In this document: one piece after another, positions 29,701 to 37,394 of the stretch
How positions within the stretch are numbered: position 1 is the stretch's first letter
Layout: every line of letters begins with the position of its first letter
From: FEN-1219 sp963817615
Lineage (GTDB): Bacteria; Pseudomonadota; Gammaproteobacteria; Steroidobacterales; Rariloculaceae
Assembly (NCBI GenBank): GCA_963817615.1
Contig: CAWFPH010000002.1
Location: forward strand, 806,001-870,000
Direction: 5' to 3'
DNA: 64,000 nucleotides
The notes under the pieces: generated by a model
What the model saw: the letters and a program-made list of their open reading frames with translations, nothing else
Told to the model about the DNA's origin: nothing
The model's database searches: none
Position numbers and translations under genes: made by a program

Positions 29701-30585
29701 GCGCGCGAGCGACAGCGCGAGCGACACGATCAGCGGCAGCGCGAGCGCCGCGAGCAGGGTCGACGTCAGAACGATGCCTGCGATGTCCTCCGCATCGCGC
29801 TGGTAGCGCGCCGCGAACAGGTAGTTGAACACCGCGGCCGGCATCGTTCCCTGCAGGATCAGAACGCCTTGCGCGATGCCCGTCAGGCCGAGCAGCCGGC
29901 TTACTCCGAGCGCGACCGCAAACGCGATCACGAGACGCGCGGCACCGAGCCCGAATGCGCGTCCGAGGTTCCCCGCTCGCAAGCCGCCGAGCGTGTGCCC
30001 TAGCGCGAGCAGCATCAGCGGAATCGTGAGATCGCCGAGCAAGCGAATCGTCTCTCCGAGCCAGTCGGGCAGCGCGACACCGGCGAGCAACACGGCGAGT
30101 CCGACCAGCGCGCCGTACAGCATCGGCGTTGCCAGTGCGGTGCGCACGAGCGGCGCGCGCGACTGGATCATCGGCACGAGTGTGAACTGCCCGACCGAGT
30201 TGGTGACGTAGACGGCGACCGCGAGGCCGAGGCCTTGGTCGCCGAACGCGAACAGACACAGCGGCAAGCCGAGATTGCCGGTGTTGCCGATCGTGAGTGC
30301 CGGCAAGTACGAGCGTAGCGGCAGCTTCAATGCACGGAGCAGAACGACCGCGATCAGCGCCGTGCCGAGCAGCATCGCGATGGCCGCGCCGACCATTTTG
30401 AAGAAGGTCGCGAGCGGCAATGCCAGATGGGTGAGGCTGTCGATCACGAGACAAGGTCCCGCGACGTTCATGATGAGCCGCGTGACGAACGCCAGCTCGA
30501 ACGGCGCGCCGAACCGTCGCCAGGCATAGCCCACGGCGGCGATTGAGAACACCGGCAGCAAGACTGCGGCGACTTGCGCGATCAT
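29698..30585 (-). CDS. AEC-family (auxin efflux carrier-like) transporter
   Basis: A 295-residue permease with about ten membrane helices in two inverted halves. The conserved asparagine-glycine region is visible as PALTIGNTGNLGLPLC in the first half and VLILQGTMPAAVFNYLFA in the second. Members export small organic acids or similar anions; the substrate here is unknown. ATG 30585 gives a standard N-terminus (MIAQVAAVLLPVFSIAAVGYA). It is divergent from the VOC gene. Confidence 0.9.
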   Translation of the reverse strand: MIAQVAAVLLPVFSIAAVGYAWRRFGAPFELAFVTRLIMNVAGPCLVIDSLTHLALPLATFFKMVGAAIAMLLGTALIAVVLLRALKLPLRSYLPALTIGNTGNLGLPLCLFAFGDQGLGLAVAVYVTNSVGQFTLVPMIQSRAPLVRTALATPMLYGALVGLAVLLAGVALPDWLGETIRLLGDLTIPLMLLALGHTLGGLRAGNLGRAFGLGAARLVIAFAVALGVSRLLGLTGIAQGVLILQGTMPAAVFNYLFAARYQRDAEDIAGIVLTSTLLAALALPLIVSLALSLAR

Positions 30586-30683
30586 TCGTGTGCGAGGGGC
30601 TCGGGAGCGTTCATCGGTATCGGCGGGCCCGGCAGAGTCTGCCAGAATAGCCGCTCCGCTCCCACAGACGGCGCGCCGCACGA

Positions 30684-31397
30684 ATGCTCGGCCAATTTCT
30701 GGAATTCTCGGTCGCGGCGCAGCCGTTGGCGGCCTCGTTCACGTTCTATCGGTCGCTCGGCTTCGAAACCATTCCGGTAGGCGACCTGCTGGGCGATCCG
30801 TACATCGGGCTGCACGACGGCGCGGTCACGATCGGCGTGCACGAGCGCGATCATCCGAGCCCCGCGCTGACGTTCGTCCGGCCGCAGCTGCGCGCCTATT
30901 CACGGGGCCTGCGCCGGCTCGGTATCGAGCTCGAATATGCCCACCTGAAGGATGACGAGTTCAACCGCCTTGCGTTCACCGACCCCAGTGGGCAGCCGAT
31001 CGTGCTACTCGAGGCGCGCACGTTCGGCCCGGCCGACTGGAACCCGCAGAACGTGACGGCTTGCGGCGAATTCTTCGAGTACAGCTTGGGAACCGACTCA
31101 CTCACTGAATCGCGCACGTTTTGGGAAGCCCTCGGGCTGCAAGCCGTTGCCGGCGGCGACGCGCCGCACGCGTGGGTACGGCTTCGAGGACGCGGGCTCG
31201 CTCTCGGCTTGCACGAGATGCGTTTCCCGCCCGGCTTGAGCTTCAAGACGCGCCAGCTCGACACGAGAATCGAATACCTGCGTGCGGCCGGTTTGACCGC
31301 ACGCAACGGGGCGCCGATCGGCGACCCCGCGCAACGATGCGCAACGCTGACGGCGCCCGAGGGCACGCCGCTTTATCTGTTCGAATCGGGAGCCTGA
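30684..31397 (+). CDS. Two-domain VOC (glyoxalase-fold) protein
   Basis: A 237-residue protein made of two glyoxalase/bleomycin-resistance-like domains, about residues 1-110 and 125-237. Recognisable elements are LEFSVAAQPLAASFTFYRSL and RLAFTDPSGQPIVLLEAR in the first, and FFEYSLGTDSLTESRTFWEAL and GTPLYLFE in the second. Substrate unknown. Its 3' end overlaps the convergent HNH gene by 25 bases. Confidence 0.82.
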   Translation: MLGQFLEFSVAAQPLAASFTFYRSLGFETIPVGDLLGDPYIGLHDGAVTIGVHERDHPSPALTFVRPQLRAYSRGLRRLGIELEYAHLKDDEFNRLAFTDPSGQPIVLLEARTFGPADWNPQNVTACGEFFEYSLGTDSLTESRTFWEALGLQAVAGGDAPHAWVRLRGRGLALGLHEMRFPPGLSFKTRQLDTRIEYLRAAGLTARNGAPIGDPAQRCATLTAPEGTPLYLFESGA

Positions 31398-32038
31398 GGG
31401 CCGCAGCCCAAGGCGAGTGCGCCGCCGGCGAGCGCCCCGCGAACACGGGCGTGCAGTGGGCTCGAGCGCGGGAAGTGCGTCAGCAAGTATTCCATCTGGT
31501 CGGCGAGCACGCGTCGGCCCTTCAGATAAATGTACTCGGCGTAGGTCGGCGTGAAAGGTACCGCAACGAGCTGCACCTTCGCCTCCTCCGGCGTGCGGCC
31601 GCCCTTGTGGTTGTTGCACCGCCGGCAAGCCGTGACGACGTTCGTCCAAACGTCGCGCCCGCCGCGGCTCATCGGCGTGATGTGATCGCGCGTGAGCTCG
31701 GCCGTGCGGAATTGCTGCGCGCAGTACATGCAGATGTTCGCATCCCGCTTGAACAGCGTGCGGTTGTTCAGCGGCGGCGTGTACCGGTCGCGATTACGCT
31801 CGAGCGTCCGCGTGTCGCCGTGCGTCGCGATGATCGAGTTCACCTCGATCACGCTGCGGGCGCCGGACTTCGCGCTGAAGCCGCCGCGGATTCGGAAGAT
31901 CGGCGAGCCGCAGGCATACGCAACCTGACCGCTGTGATAGAGCGAAGCCGCCACGCGATAATCGATCCACTCCAGCGGCATCCCGGCGACGTCGGTACGC
32001 AGTACTTCCTGGCTTAGCGCGTAGAACGGTTCGTGCAT
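31373..32038 (-). CDS. HNH endonuclease-family protein
   Basis: A 221-residue protein with a central HNH fold: CMYCAQQF, RDHITPMSRGG with the catalytic His, then NVVTACRRCNNHKGG, the two CXXC pairs holding a structural zinc. An N-terminal part (VPLEW-like VAGMPLEWIDYRVAASLYHSG region) is typical of widespread chromosomal HNH proteins with no toxin or restriction partner. ATG 32038 is taken as start; a TTG 30 bases upstream is possible. The role is unknown. Confidence 0.88.
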   Translation of the reverse strand: MHEPFYALSQEVLRTDVAGMPLEWIDYRVAASLYHSGQVAYACGSPIFRIRGGFSAKSGARSVIEVNSIIATHGDTRTLERNRDRYTPPLNNRTLFKRDANICMYCAQQFRTAELTRDHITPMSRGGRDVWTNVVTACRRCNNHKGGRTPEEAKVQLVAVPFTPTYAEYIYLKGRRVLADQMEYLLTHFPRSSPLHARVRGALAGGALALGCGPQAPDSNR

Positions 32039-32210
32039 GGCACACCAACGAGGGGCGTAGCTGACCAAGTTTCACCGAGACGGTACGAATATTCAATGGC
32101 CTCCATTACGTCTTTGTGTCATCATCGCGAGCCGAAAAGACGTTCCAATTCAACGCGTCCGTGGCGCCTTCAGGCCGGCGCGGATATGCGCAACGCCGAC
32201 GGAGCCTAGG

Positions 32211-33344
32211 ATGCCGCTAGCGATCGGGGTGCTCGAGGAGAGCGCAGCTCAAGAAGCGCGCGTAGCGCTTACCCCCGACGTCGCGGCAAAGCTCATCCAG
32301 CTCGGCGCCTCGCTGCACGTGCAATGCGGCGCCGGCGCGCATAGCCATTACCCCGACTCCGCGTACGCCGGCGTCGAGCTCCACGGTTCGGCAGACGCCG
32401 TGCTTACGGCTGTCGACGTGCTGCTGAAAGTTGCGCCGCCGACGCTCCAGGAGGTCGATGCGTTGAAGGCCGGCGCCGTCGTGCTCGGCTTCATGCAGCC
32501 GCACACGCATCTCGACGTCGTGAAGCGCATGCGCGACCGTAAAATCACGAGCTTTGCAGTCGAGCTCGTACCGCGCATCTCGCGCGCGCAGTCGATGGAC
32601 GCGCTGTCGTCGCAGGCCGCGGCGGCCGGCTACAAAGCGGCGCTACTCGCCGCGAACGCGCTCGACAAGTTTCTGCCGATGCTCACGACCGCGGCCGGCA
32701 CGATCCGGCCGGCCCAAGTCCTCGTGATCGGCGCGGGGGTGGCGGGGCTGCAGGCGATAGCGACCGCGCGACGGCTCGGCGCGGTCGTCGAGGCGTACGA
32801 CGTGCGCGCCGCGACCAAGGAGCAAATTCAATCGCTCGGCGCGAAGTTCGTCGATACGGGCGTCGCGGCAGAAGGCACGGGCGGTTATGCGCGCGAGCTC
32901 ACGGAGCTGGAGCGGGCGAAGCAGCAGGCGATCCTCGACGGGCACATCGCTAAAGCGGACGCTGTGATCACTACGGCCGCGATCCCCGGCCGGCCGGCAC
33001 CGCGAATCGTGTCGAAGGCCGCCGTCGAGGCGATGACCGCGGGCGCGGTGATCGTCGACCTCGCAGCCGAGAGCGGCGGCAACTGCGAGCTCACGGTGCC
33101 CGGGGAGACCACCGTCACGCCGAACGGCGTGAAGATCCTGGGGCCGCGCAATCTGCCGTCGGAGCTCGGGCGGCATGCGAGCCAGATGTACTCGCGGAAT
33201 CTTTTGAACTTCCTGCAGCCCGCGATCAAGGACGGCGCGCTCGCGATCGATTGGCAGGACGAGGTATTCGCACAGTCGGTGCTCACGCACGACGGTGTCG
33301 TGCGCCACGCCGGCACCCGCAAGCTGCTGGAGACCGCGCCGTGA
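32211..33344 (+). CDS. pntAA: NAD(P) transhydrogenase alpha subunit, part 1
   Basis: NAD(H)-binding domain I of the proton-translocating transhydrogenase. The N-terminal AlaDh/PNT fold begins IGVLEESAAQEARVALTPD. The Rossmann motif is VLVIGAGVAGLQAIATARRLG, and NAD contacts include AYDVRAATKEQIQSLGAKFV. It is a 377-residue separate polypeptide, so the enzyme is the three-subunit form. First of pntAA-pntAB-pntB. Confidence 0.96.
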   Translation: MPLAIGVLEESAAQEARVALTPDVAAKLIQLGASLHVQCGAGAHSHYPDSAYAGVELHGSADAVLTAVDVLLKVAPPTLQEVDALKAGAVVLGFMQPHTHLDVVKRMRDRKITSFAVELVPRISRAQSMDALSSQAAAAGYKAALLAANALDKFLPMLTTAAGTIRPAQVLVIGAGVAGLQAIATARRLGAVVEAYDVRAATKEQIQSLGAKFVDTGVAAEGTGGYARELTELERAKQQAILDGHIAKADAVITTAAIPGRPAPRIVSKAAVEAMTAGAVIVDLAAESGGNCELTVPGETTVTPNGVKILGPRNLPSELGRHASQMYSRNLLNFLQPAIKDGALAIDWQDEVFAQSVLTHDGVVRHAGTRKLLETAP

Positions 33345-33372
33345 ACCATCGCCCGCTGCTCGAGGGTCGCCC

Positions 33373-33663
33373 ATGATCGACGGCTTCATCGCCCTCTACA
33401 TCTTCATGCTCGCTGCGTTCACCGGCTACGAGGTGATCTCGCGCGTCCCAGTCATCTTGCACACGCCGCTGATGTCCGGCTCGAACTTCGTGCACGGCAT
33501 CGTGCTCGTGGGCGCGATGGTCGCGATGGGACGCGCTCACACACCGCTCGAGCTGACCATTGCGTTCTTGGGCGTCGTGCTCGCAGCCGGCAACGCCGTC
33601 GGCGGCTACGTGGTGACGGAGCGGATGCTCGAGATGTTCAAGAGCAGCAAGGGCAAACGCTGA
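33373..33663 (+). CDS. pntAB: NAD(P) transhydrogenase alpha subunit, part 2
   Basis: A 96-residue membrane subunit with three or four helices (FIALYIFMLAAFTGYEVISR, HGIVLVGAMVAMG, LTIAFLGVVLAAGNAVGGYV), part of the proton channel. ATG 33373 is 28 bases after pntAA; the frame is open upstream inside pntAA but is not conserved there. The stop overlaps the pntB start by one base (TGATG). Confidence 0.94.
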   Translation: MIDGFIALYIFMLAAFTGYEVISRVPVILHTPLMSGSNFVHGIVLVGAMVAMGRAHTPLELTIAFLGVVLAAGNAVGGYVVTERMLEMFKSSKGKR

Positions 33664-35048
33664 TGCCGACGTTCACCGCCGGCACGCTGATCCAGGCCAG
33701 CTACTTCGTCGCGGCTGCGCTCTTCATCTTCGGCCTCAAGCGCATGAGCTCGCCCGTCACGGCTCGGCGCGGCATCCTTTGGGCAGGCGTCGGCATGCTG
33801 GTCGCGACGCTGATCACGTTCCTCACGCCCGGAATGGGCAACTACGCGTTGATGACGGTTGCCATCGCGATCGGCGGAATCGCGGCGTGGTGGAGCGGTA
33901 AGCGCGTTGCAATGGCCGACATGCCGCAGATGATCGCGCTGTACAACGGAATGGGCGGCGGCGCGGCCGGGGCGATCGCCGCGGTCGAGCTGTTCGCGGG
34001 CGAGGCGCACGGCGTCGCCCAGCTAGCGCTCGGCGTGCTCGGCGGCATCATCGGCTCGGTATCCTTCGCAGGCAGCCTGATCGCATTCGGAAAGTTGCAG
34101 GGGCTGATCAAGCGCAGCATCAGGTTCCGCGGTCAGAACCCCGTGAATCTCGTGCTGCTCGCGGCGACCGTGCTCGTCGGCGCGATCATCATCGCGCATG
34201 GCAGCGGCGACATGCGCGGCCACGTCATCGGCCTTTTCGTGCTGGCCCTCGTGCTCGGCCTCACGATGACGTTGCCGATCGGCGGTGCGGACATGCCGGT
34301 CGTGATCTCGCTGTACAACGCGCTCACGGGCCTCGCGGTCGCCTTCGAGGGCTTCGTGCTCGACAACGCCGCGATGATCATCGCGGGCACGGTGGTCGGC
34401 TCGGCGGGCACTCTGCTCACGCAGCTCATGGCGAAGGCTATGAACCGCTCGCTCGGCAATGTGCTGTTCAGCGGCTTCGGCGAAACTGCGGCCGCATCGA
34501 CGGCGGGCCCGGCCGGATCGCTCAAGCCGATCGACGCCGCCGACGTCGCGGTGATGCTCGGCTTCTCGGAGAAGGTCATCGTGGTGCCGGGCTACGGCAT
34601 GGCGGTCGCGCAGGCACAGCACAAGGTTTGGGAGCTCTGTCAGGCGCTGATCGCGCGCGGCGTGACCGTGAAGTTCGCAATCCATCCGGTCGCGGGCCGC
34701 ATGCCGGGGCACATGAACGTGCTGCTCGCCGAGGCCGGCGTGCCGTACGACTTGATCTACGACGAGGCCGAGATCAACTCCGAGTTCGAGACCGCCGACG
34801 TGGCGCTCGTAATCGGAGCGAACGACGTGGTCAATCCCGTCGCGCGCACGGACAAGTCGAGCCCGATCTATGGCATGCCGATCTTGAACGCCGACAAGGC
34901 CAAGAACGTGATCGTGATCAAGCGCGGCCAGGGCGCCGGCTTCTCGGGCGTCGAGAACGCGCTGTTCTACCTCGACAACACGCGCATGCTCTACGGCGAC
35001 GGCCAAGCCAAGGCGGCCGAGCTCGTCCAAGCCGTCAAAGCGCTCTGA
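33663..35048 (+). CDS. pntB: NAD(P) transhydrogenase beta subunit
   Basis: Membrane domain plus NADP(H)-binding domain III of the enzyme that uses the proton gradient to make NADPH from NADH. About nine helices come first (MADMPQMIALYNGMGGGAAG among them), then the cytosolic domain with VPGYGMAVAQAQHKVWELC and LVIGANDVVNPVART. Length of 461 is typical. Transhydrogenase plus malic enzyme nearby supply reducing power. Confidence 0.96.
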   Translation: MPTFTAGTLIQASYFVAAALFIFGLKRMSSPVTARRGILWAGVGMLVATLITFLTPGMGNYALMTVAIAIGGIAAWWSGKRVAMADMPQMIALYNGMGGGAAGAIAAVELFAGEAHGVAQLALGVLGGIIGSVSFAGSLIAFGKLQGLIKRSIRFRGQNPVNLVLLAATVLVGAIIIAHGSGDMRGHVIGLFVLALVLGLTMTLPIGGADMPVVISLYNALTGLAVAFEGFVLDNAAMIIAGTVVGSAGTLLTQLMAKAMNRSLGNVLFSGFGETAAASTAGPAGSLKPIDAADVAVMLGFSEKVIVVPGYGMAVAQAQHKVWELCQALIARGVTVKFAIHPVAGRMPGHMNVLLAEAGVPYDLIYDEAEINSEFETADVALVIGANDVVNPVARTDKSSPIYGMPILNADKAKNVIVIKRGQGAGFSGVENALFYLDNTRMLYGDGQAKAAELVQAVKAL

Positions 35049-35060
35049 CGGGGCATGCGT

Positions 35061-35082
35061 CCGGCGCGGCGCGGAGCGCCGG
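35061..35082 (+). repeat. GC hairpin after pntB
   Basis: CCGGCGC (35061-35067) pairs with GCGCCGG (35076-35082) across an eight-base loop, between convergent pntB and the membrane ferredoxin gene. No T-tract. Resembles the hairpins at 14257 and 36669. Confidence 0.5.
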
Positions 35083-35122
35083 CCCGCCCAGAGCTCGACC
35101 GCCGCGCCACGTGCCGCAACGG

Positions 35123-36109
35123 CTACGAGGAAGGGCGGGAGGCCGCCGCGCGGCGTACACGCTTGCGCTCGAGCAGATGATGCGGACAGCGTTTCACGTC
35201 GTAGTAGAGCCGCTCGCAGTCGTCGCAGCGCACGCACTCGGCCGCGACGATCTTGCGGTTGCGAATCGCGCCCCATTCGCACGTCTTCTCGCAGAGCCGG
35301 CATTGGCTGCATTCGGACCAGCGCTTGATCTTGAACACGGACACGATCGAGACGAGACCGATCGCCGCGCCGAGCGGGCACAGAAATCGGCAATAAAGGT
35401 TGCGCACGAACATGCTCGCGACGAGCAGTGCCCCGACGAGGATCCAGAGCGGCAGCGTCGCGTCGAACGTGAACAGCCAAAACGGCTCGATGTACCGATA
35501 GAAGCCGATCTCGCGAGTCGCGAGGTAGTAAGCGATCGCACCGAACAAGATCACGTACTTGATGAGGCTTGCACGCCGCTCGAGCGCGGGCGGCACGTCG
35601 ACCCGCCAACGCTTCGGCACGACTGCGTCGATCAGCTGCGTGAGCGCGCCGAACGCGCAAATCCTTCCGCAGTAGAGACGCCCCCAGAGGACGGTCGTGA
35701 CCACGGCGAAGCCGGCGAACGCGTACCACGCGAGGCTGTAGGCGAACGGCGGCAGGTTGCCCGTCAGCGCACCGAAGACGTTCACGATTGACAGGAGCTG
35801 GCTTTTGTAGACGCCGAGATAGGCGACCGACAGCACGAGCGTCAAGTACTTGAGCGGCACGCTCTTCTTGACGAAGCTCACCATCGCCAACGCAGCGAAC
35901 GCCGCGAACAGCGCGATCTCGGGCCACTGGCCGCGCGCGAGATCGAGCAGCGAGGGCGTCGCGTCCGCGGCGTCGTCGAAGTCGAAGCCGTCTGCCGTCT
36001 GCGCAGCGACAGCGCCCGCGAGCAGGCCGGACGCGACGAACGCGCTCGCGGCGAGTCTGCGCAGCGGGCGGGCCACGCACCGCTCGAATCGCGCAGGCGG
36101 CGCTGTCAT
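35123..36109 (-). CDS. NosR/NapH-type membrane ferredoxin
   Basis: A 328-residue membrane iron-sulfur protein. An N-terminal signal-like helix and acidic stretch precede about five helices. Between helices are YCGRICAFGAL and LYCRFLCPLGA, the paired CX3C motifs of NosR/NapH; the first has alanine where proline is usual. The C-terminus carries a 4Fe-4S motif CSQCRLCEKTC and a second CVRCDDC with a distant cysteine before P. It probably moves electrons across the inner membrane to the FMN-binding partner encoded just upstream (ATGA overlap). No nos or nap genes lie nearby. Confidence 0.8.
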   Translation of the reverse strand: MTAPPARFERCVARPLRRLAASAFVASGLLAGAVAAQTADGFDFDDAADATPSLLDLARGQWPEIALFAAFAALAMVSFVKKSVPLKYLTLVLSVAYLGVYKSQLLSIVNVFGALTGNLPPFAYSLAWYAFAGFAVVTTVLWGRLYCGRICAFGALTQLIDAVVPKRWRVDVPPALERRASLIKYVILFGAIAYYLATREIGFYRYIEPFWLFTFDATLPLWILVGALLVASMFVRNLYCRFLCPLGAAIGLVSIVSVFKIKRWSECSQCRLCEKTCEWGAIRNRKIVAAECVRCDDCERLYYDVKRCPHHLLERKRVRRAAASRPSS

Positions 36110-36636
36110 GGGCTCTTGGGCGGCACGAGGTAGGCGCGGGCGACGCGGCGCGAGCTGTTGCGGATCGCGCGGCTCGAGCTCGTGACGCTGATCGTCGCGC
36201 GCGAGATGGCATCGACGTCCTGACCGACCGCGAAGCGGTCGCGCACGTTCTTGCCCTTGAACTGCGCGGCGAACTCCGGCAGGTCGACCGAGAAGTACCC
36301 GTAGGGCTCGTGATTTTCGGCAACGATCACGCCCGCGAGCACGCCTGCGGGGTCCATCCCCACGAGTATTTTGATGGGACCGTCGAAGCCGCGCTCGAGC
36401 GGCTCGAGCTCCGTCGTCCAATACGCATAGCCCAGCAGCTTCGGCTCCGCACCCGACTGCGCGGGGCCGAATGCCTTGAACACGGGAGGGCTGCCCGACT
36501 TCGGCGCGAAGCTCGCAGCATCGGGAAACAGCGTGCGCAACTGGTGCAGCAGCTCCGGATCGTCGATGACTTGACCATTGGCGACGGGCAGCACGAGCAG
36601 TGCGAGCCCGATGGCAACTGAGGCTAATCGCAGCAC
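36106..36636 (-). CDS. Periplasmic FMN-binding domain protein
   Basis: A 176-residue protein with a signal peptide (about residues 1-22) and an FMN_bind fold like the N-terminus of NosR or RnfG. The flavin-attachment threonine is Thr148 in the motif SRATIS, where the usual family pattern is S/T-G-A-T; the arginine replacing glycine is unusual. FGPAQSGAEPKLLGYAYWTT and VAENHEPYGY are family-like. The GTG start has AGGGG upstream. With the ferredoxin gene it equals an NosR cut into two genes. An ApbE-type enzyme would be needed to attach FMN; none is in the window. Confidence 0.78.
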   Translation of the reverse strand: MLRLASVAIGLALLVLPVANGQVIDDPELLHQLRTLFPDAASFAPKSGSPPVFKAFGPAQSGAEPKLLGYAYWTTELEPLERGFDGPIKILVGMDPAGVLAGVIVAENHEPYGYFSVDLPEFAAQFKGKNVRDRFAVGQDVDAISRATISVTSSSRAIRNSSRRVARAYLVPPKSP

Positions 36637-36668
36637 AAAATCCCCTTCGAATCGTCCGATTATCGGGG

Positions 36669-36684
36669 CCGGCGCTCGCGCCGG
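36669..36684. repeat. GC palindrome between the FMN gene and a secreted-protein gene
   Basis: CCGGCGC (36669-36675), two bases, GCGCCGG (36678-36684), in the divergent region. Same core as the hairpins at 14257 and 35061. Confidence 0.5.
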
Positions 36685-36739
36685 TCAATTTCGGACGCGC
36701 ATGGCGCAGCAGCCCGCAAACGTGCTAAATACGTAAGCG

Positions 36740-37210
36740 ATGCGTTTGATGTTTCGGACGGGCCTGACCGCCTTTTTGGCATTCGCGGCCCTTCATAGCG
36801 CGGTTGCCCAAGACGCCGACCTCGAGCGCAAGCTCGCGAGGGCCAAGCGCGTGAGCTGCAAGTTCTCGGTGCTCGCGACCGCCACCTGGGACGGCAAGAC
36901 GCCGAAAGCCGCGGTCACGGGGACCACGGTGGAGGCTGAATTCCACGATATCGACGTCGATGGCGGCACGGCCGAGGCCGACAGCTCGTTCGGCGCCTCG
37001 TTCATCGCAGTCCGCTACGCCCATGGCTACTTACACCTGATGCAGACGAGCGACGCGGGCCCGCTGTACGTCACGACCGTGCTTGCGCAGCCAACGCCCG
37101 ACGGCCGGCTCATGGCCGTGCAGACGCGGCTCGAGTATTCGCCGACCATCCTGCCGGGGTTCACGTCGCGGCCCGAGATGTATGTCGGCAGCTGCACGAT
37201 CACCGACTGA
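36740..37210 (+). CDS. Secreted protein of unknown function
   Basis: A 156-residue protein with a signal peptide of about 23 residues (MRLMFRTGLTAFLAFAAL region, cleaved near AVAQDA). The mature part looks beta-rich, with two cysteines (RVSCKFSVLATATW near the start and YVGSCTITD at the end) that could form a disulfide. I recognise no family. The ATG lacks a good ribosome site. It is divergent from the FMN-binding gene and upstream of malic enzyme. Confidence 0.65.
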   Translation: MRLMFRTGLTAFLAFAALHSAVAQDADLERKLARAKRVSCKFSVLATATWDGKTPKAAVTGTTVEAEFHDIDVDGGTAEADSSFGASFIAVRYAHGYLHLMQTSDAGPLYVTTVLAQPTPDGRLMAVQTRLEYSPTILPGFTSRPEMYVGSCTITD

Positions 37211-37394
37211 CGAGCAGCAGCCGTAACCGCAGCCCCGGCACCCCTTCCATTTCAGACCGTTCGGTACGCACAGGATCACGTCCGCGGGCTCCGCGCCGGC
37301 ACGCCGCGGCCTTAAACTGAGCAGGCGCAGCCTCGTGGCCGACGCGATACGAGTCGCACCTGCCCGATGGGCGCGACGGAGAGGACAGACTCAA

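Noticed and set aside
37031..37279. Minus-strand frame with a cysteine- and glycine-rich segment (KGCRGCGYGCC)
   Set aside because: It overlaps the secreted-protein gene in antisense and has no ribosome site; the cysteines come from GC-rich codons on the opposite strand.
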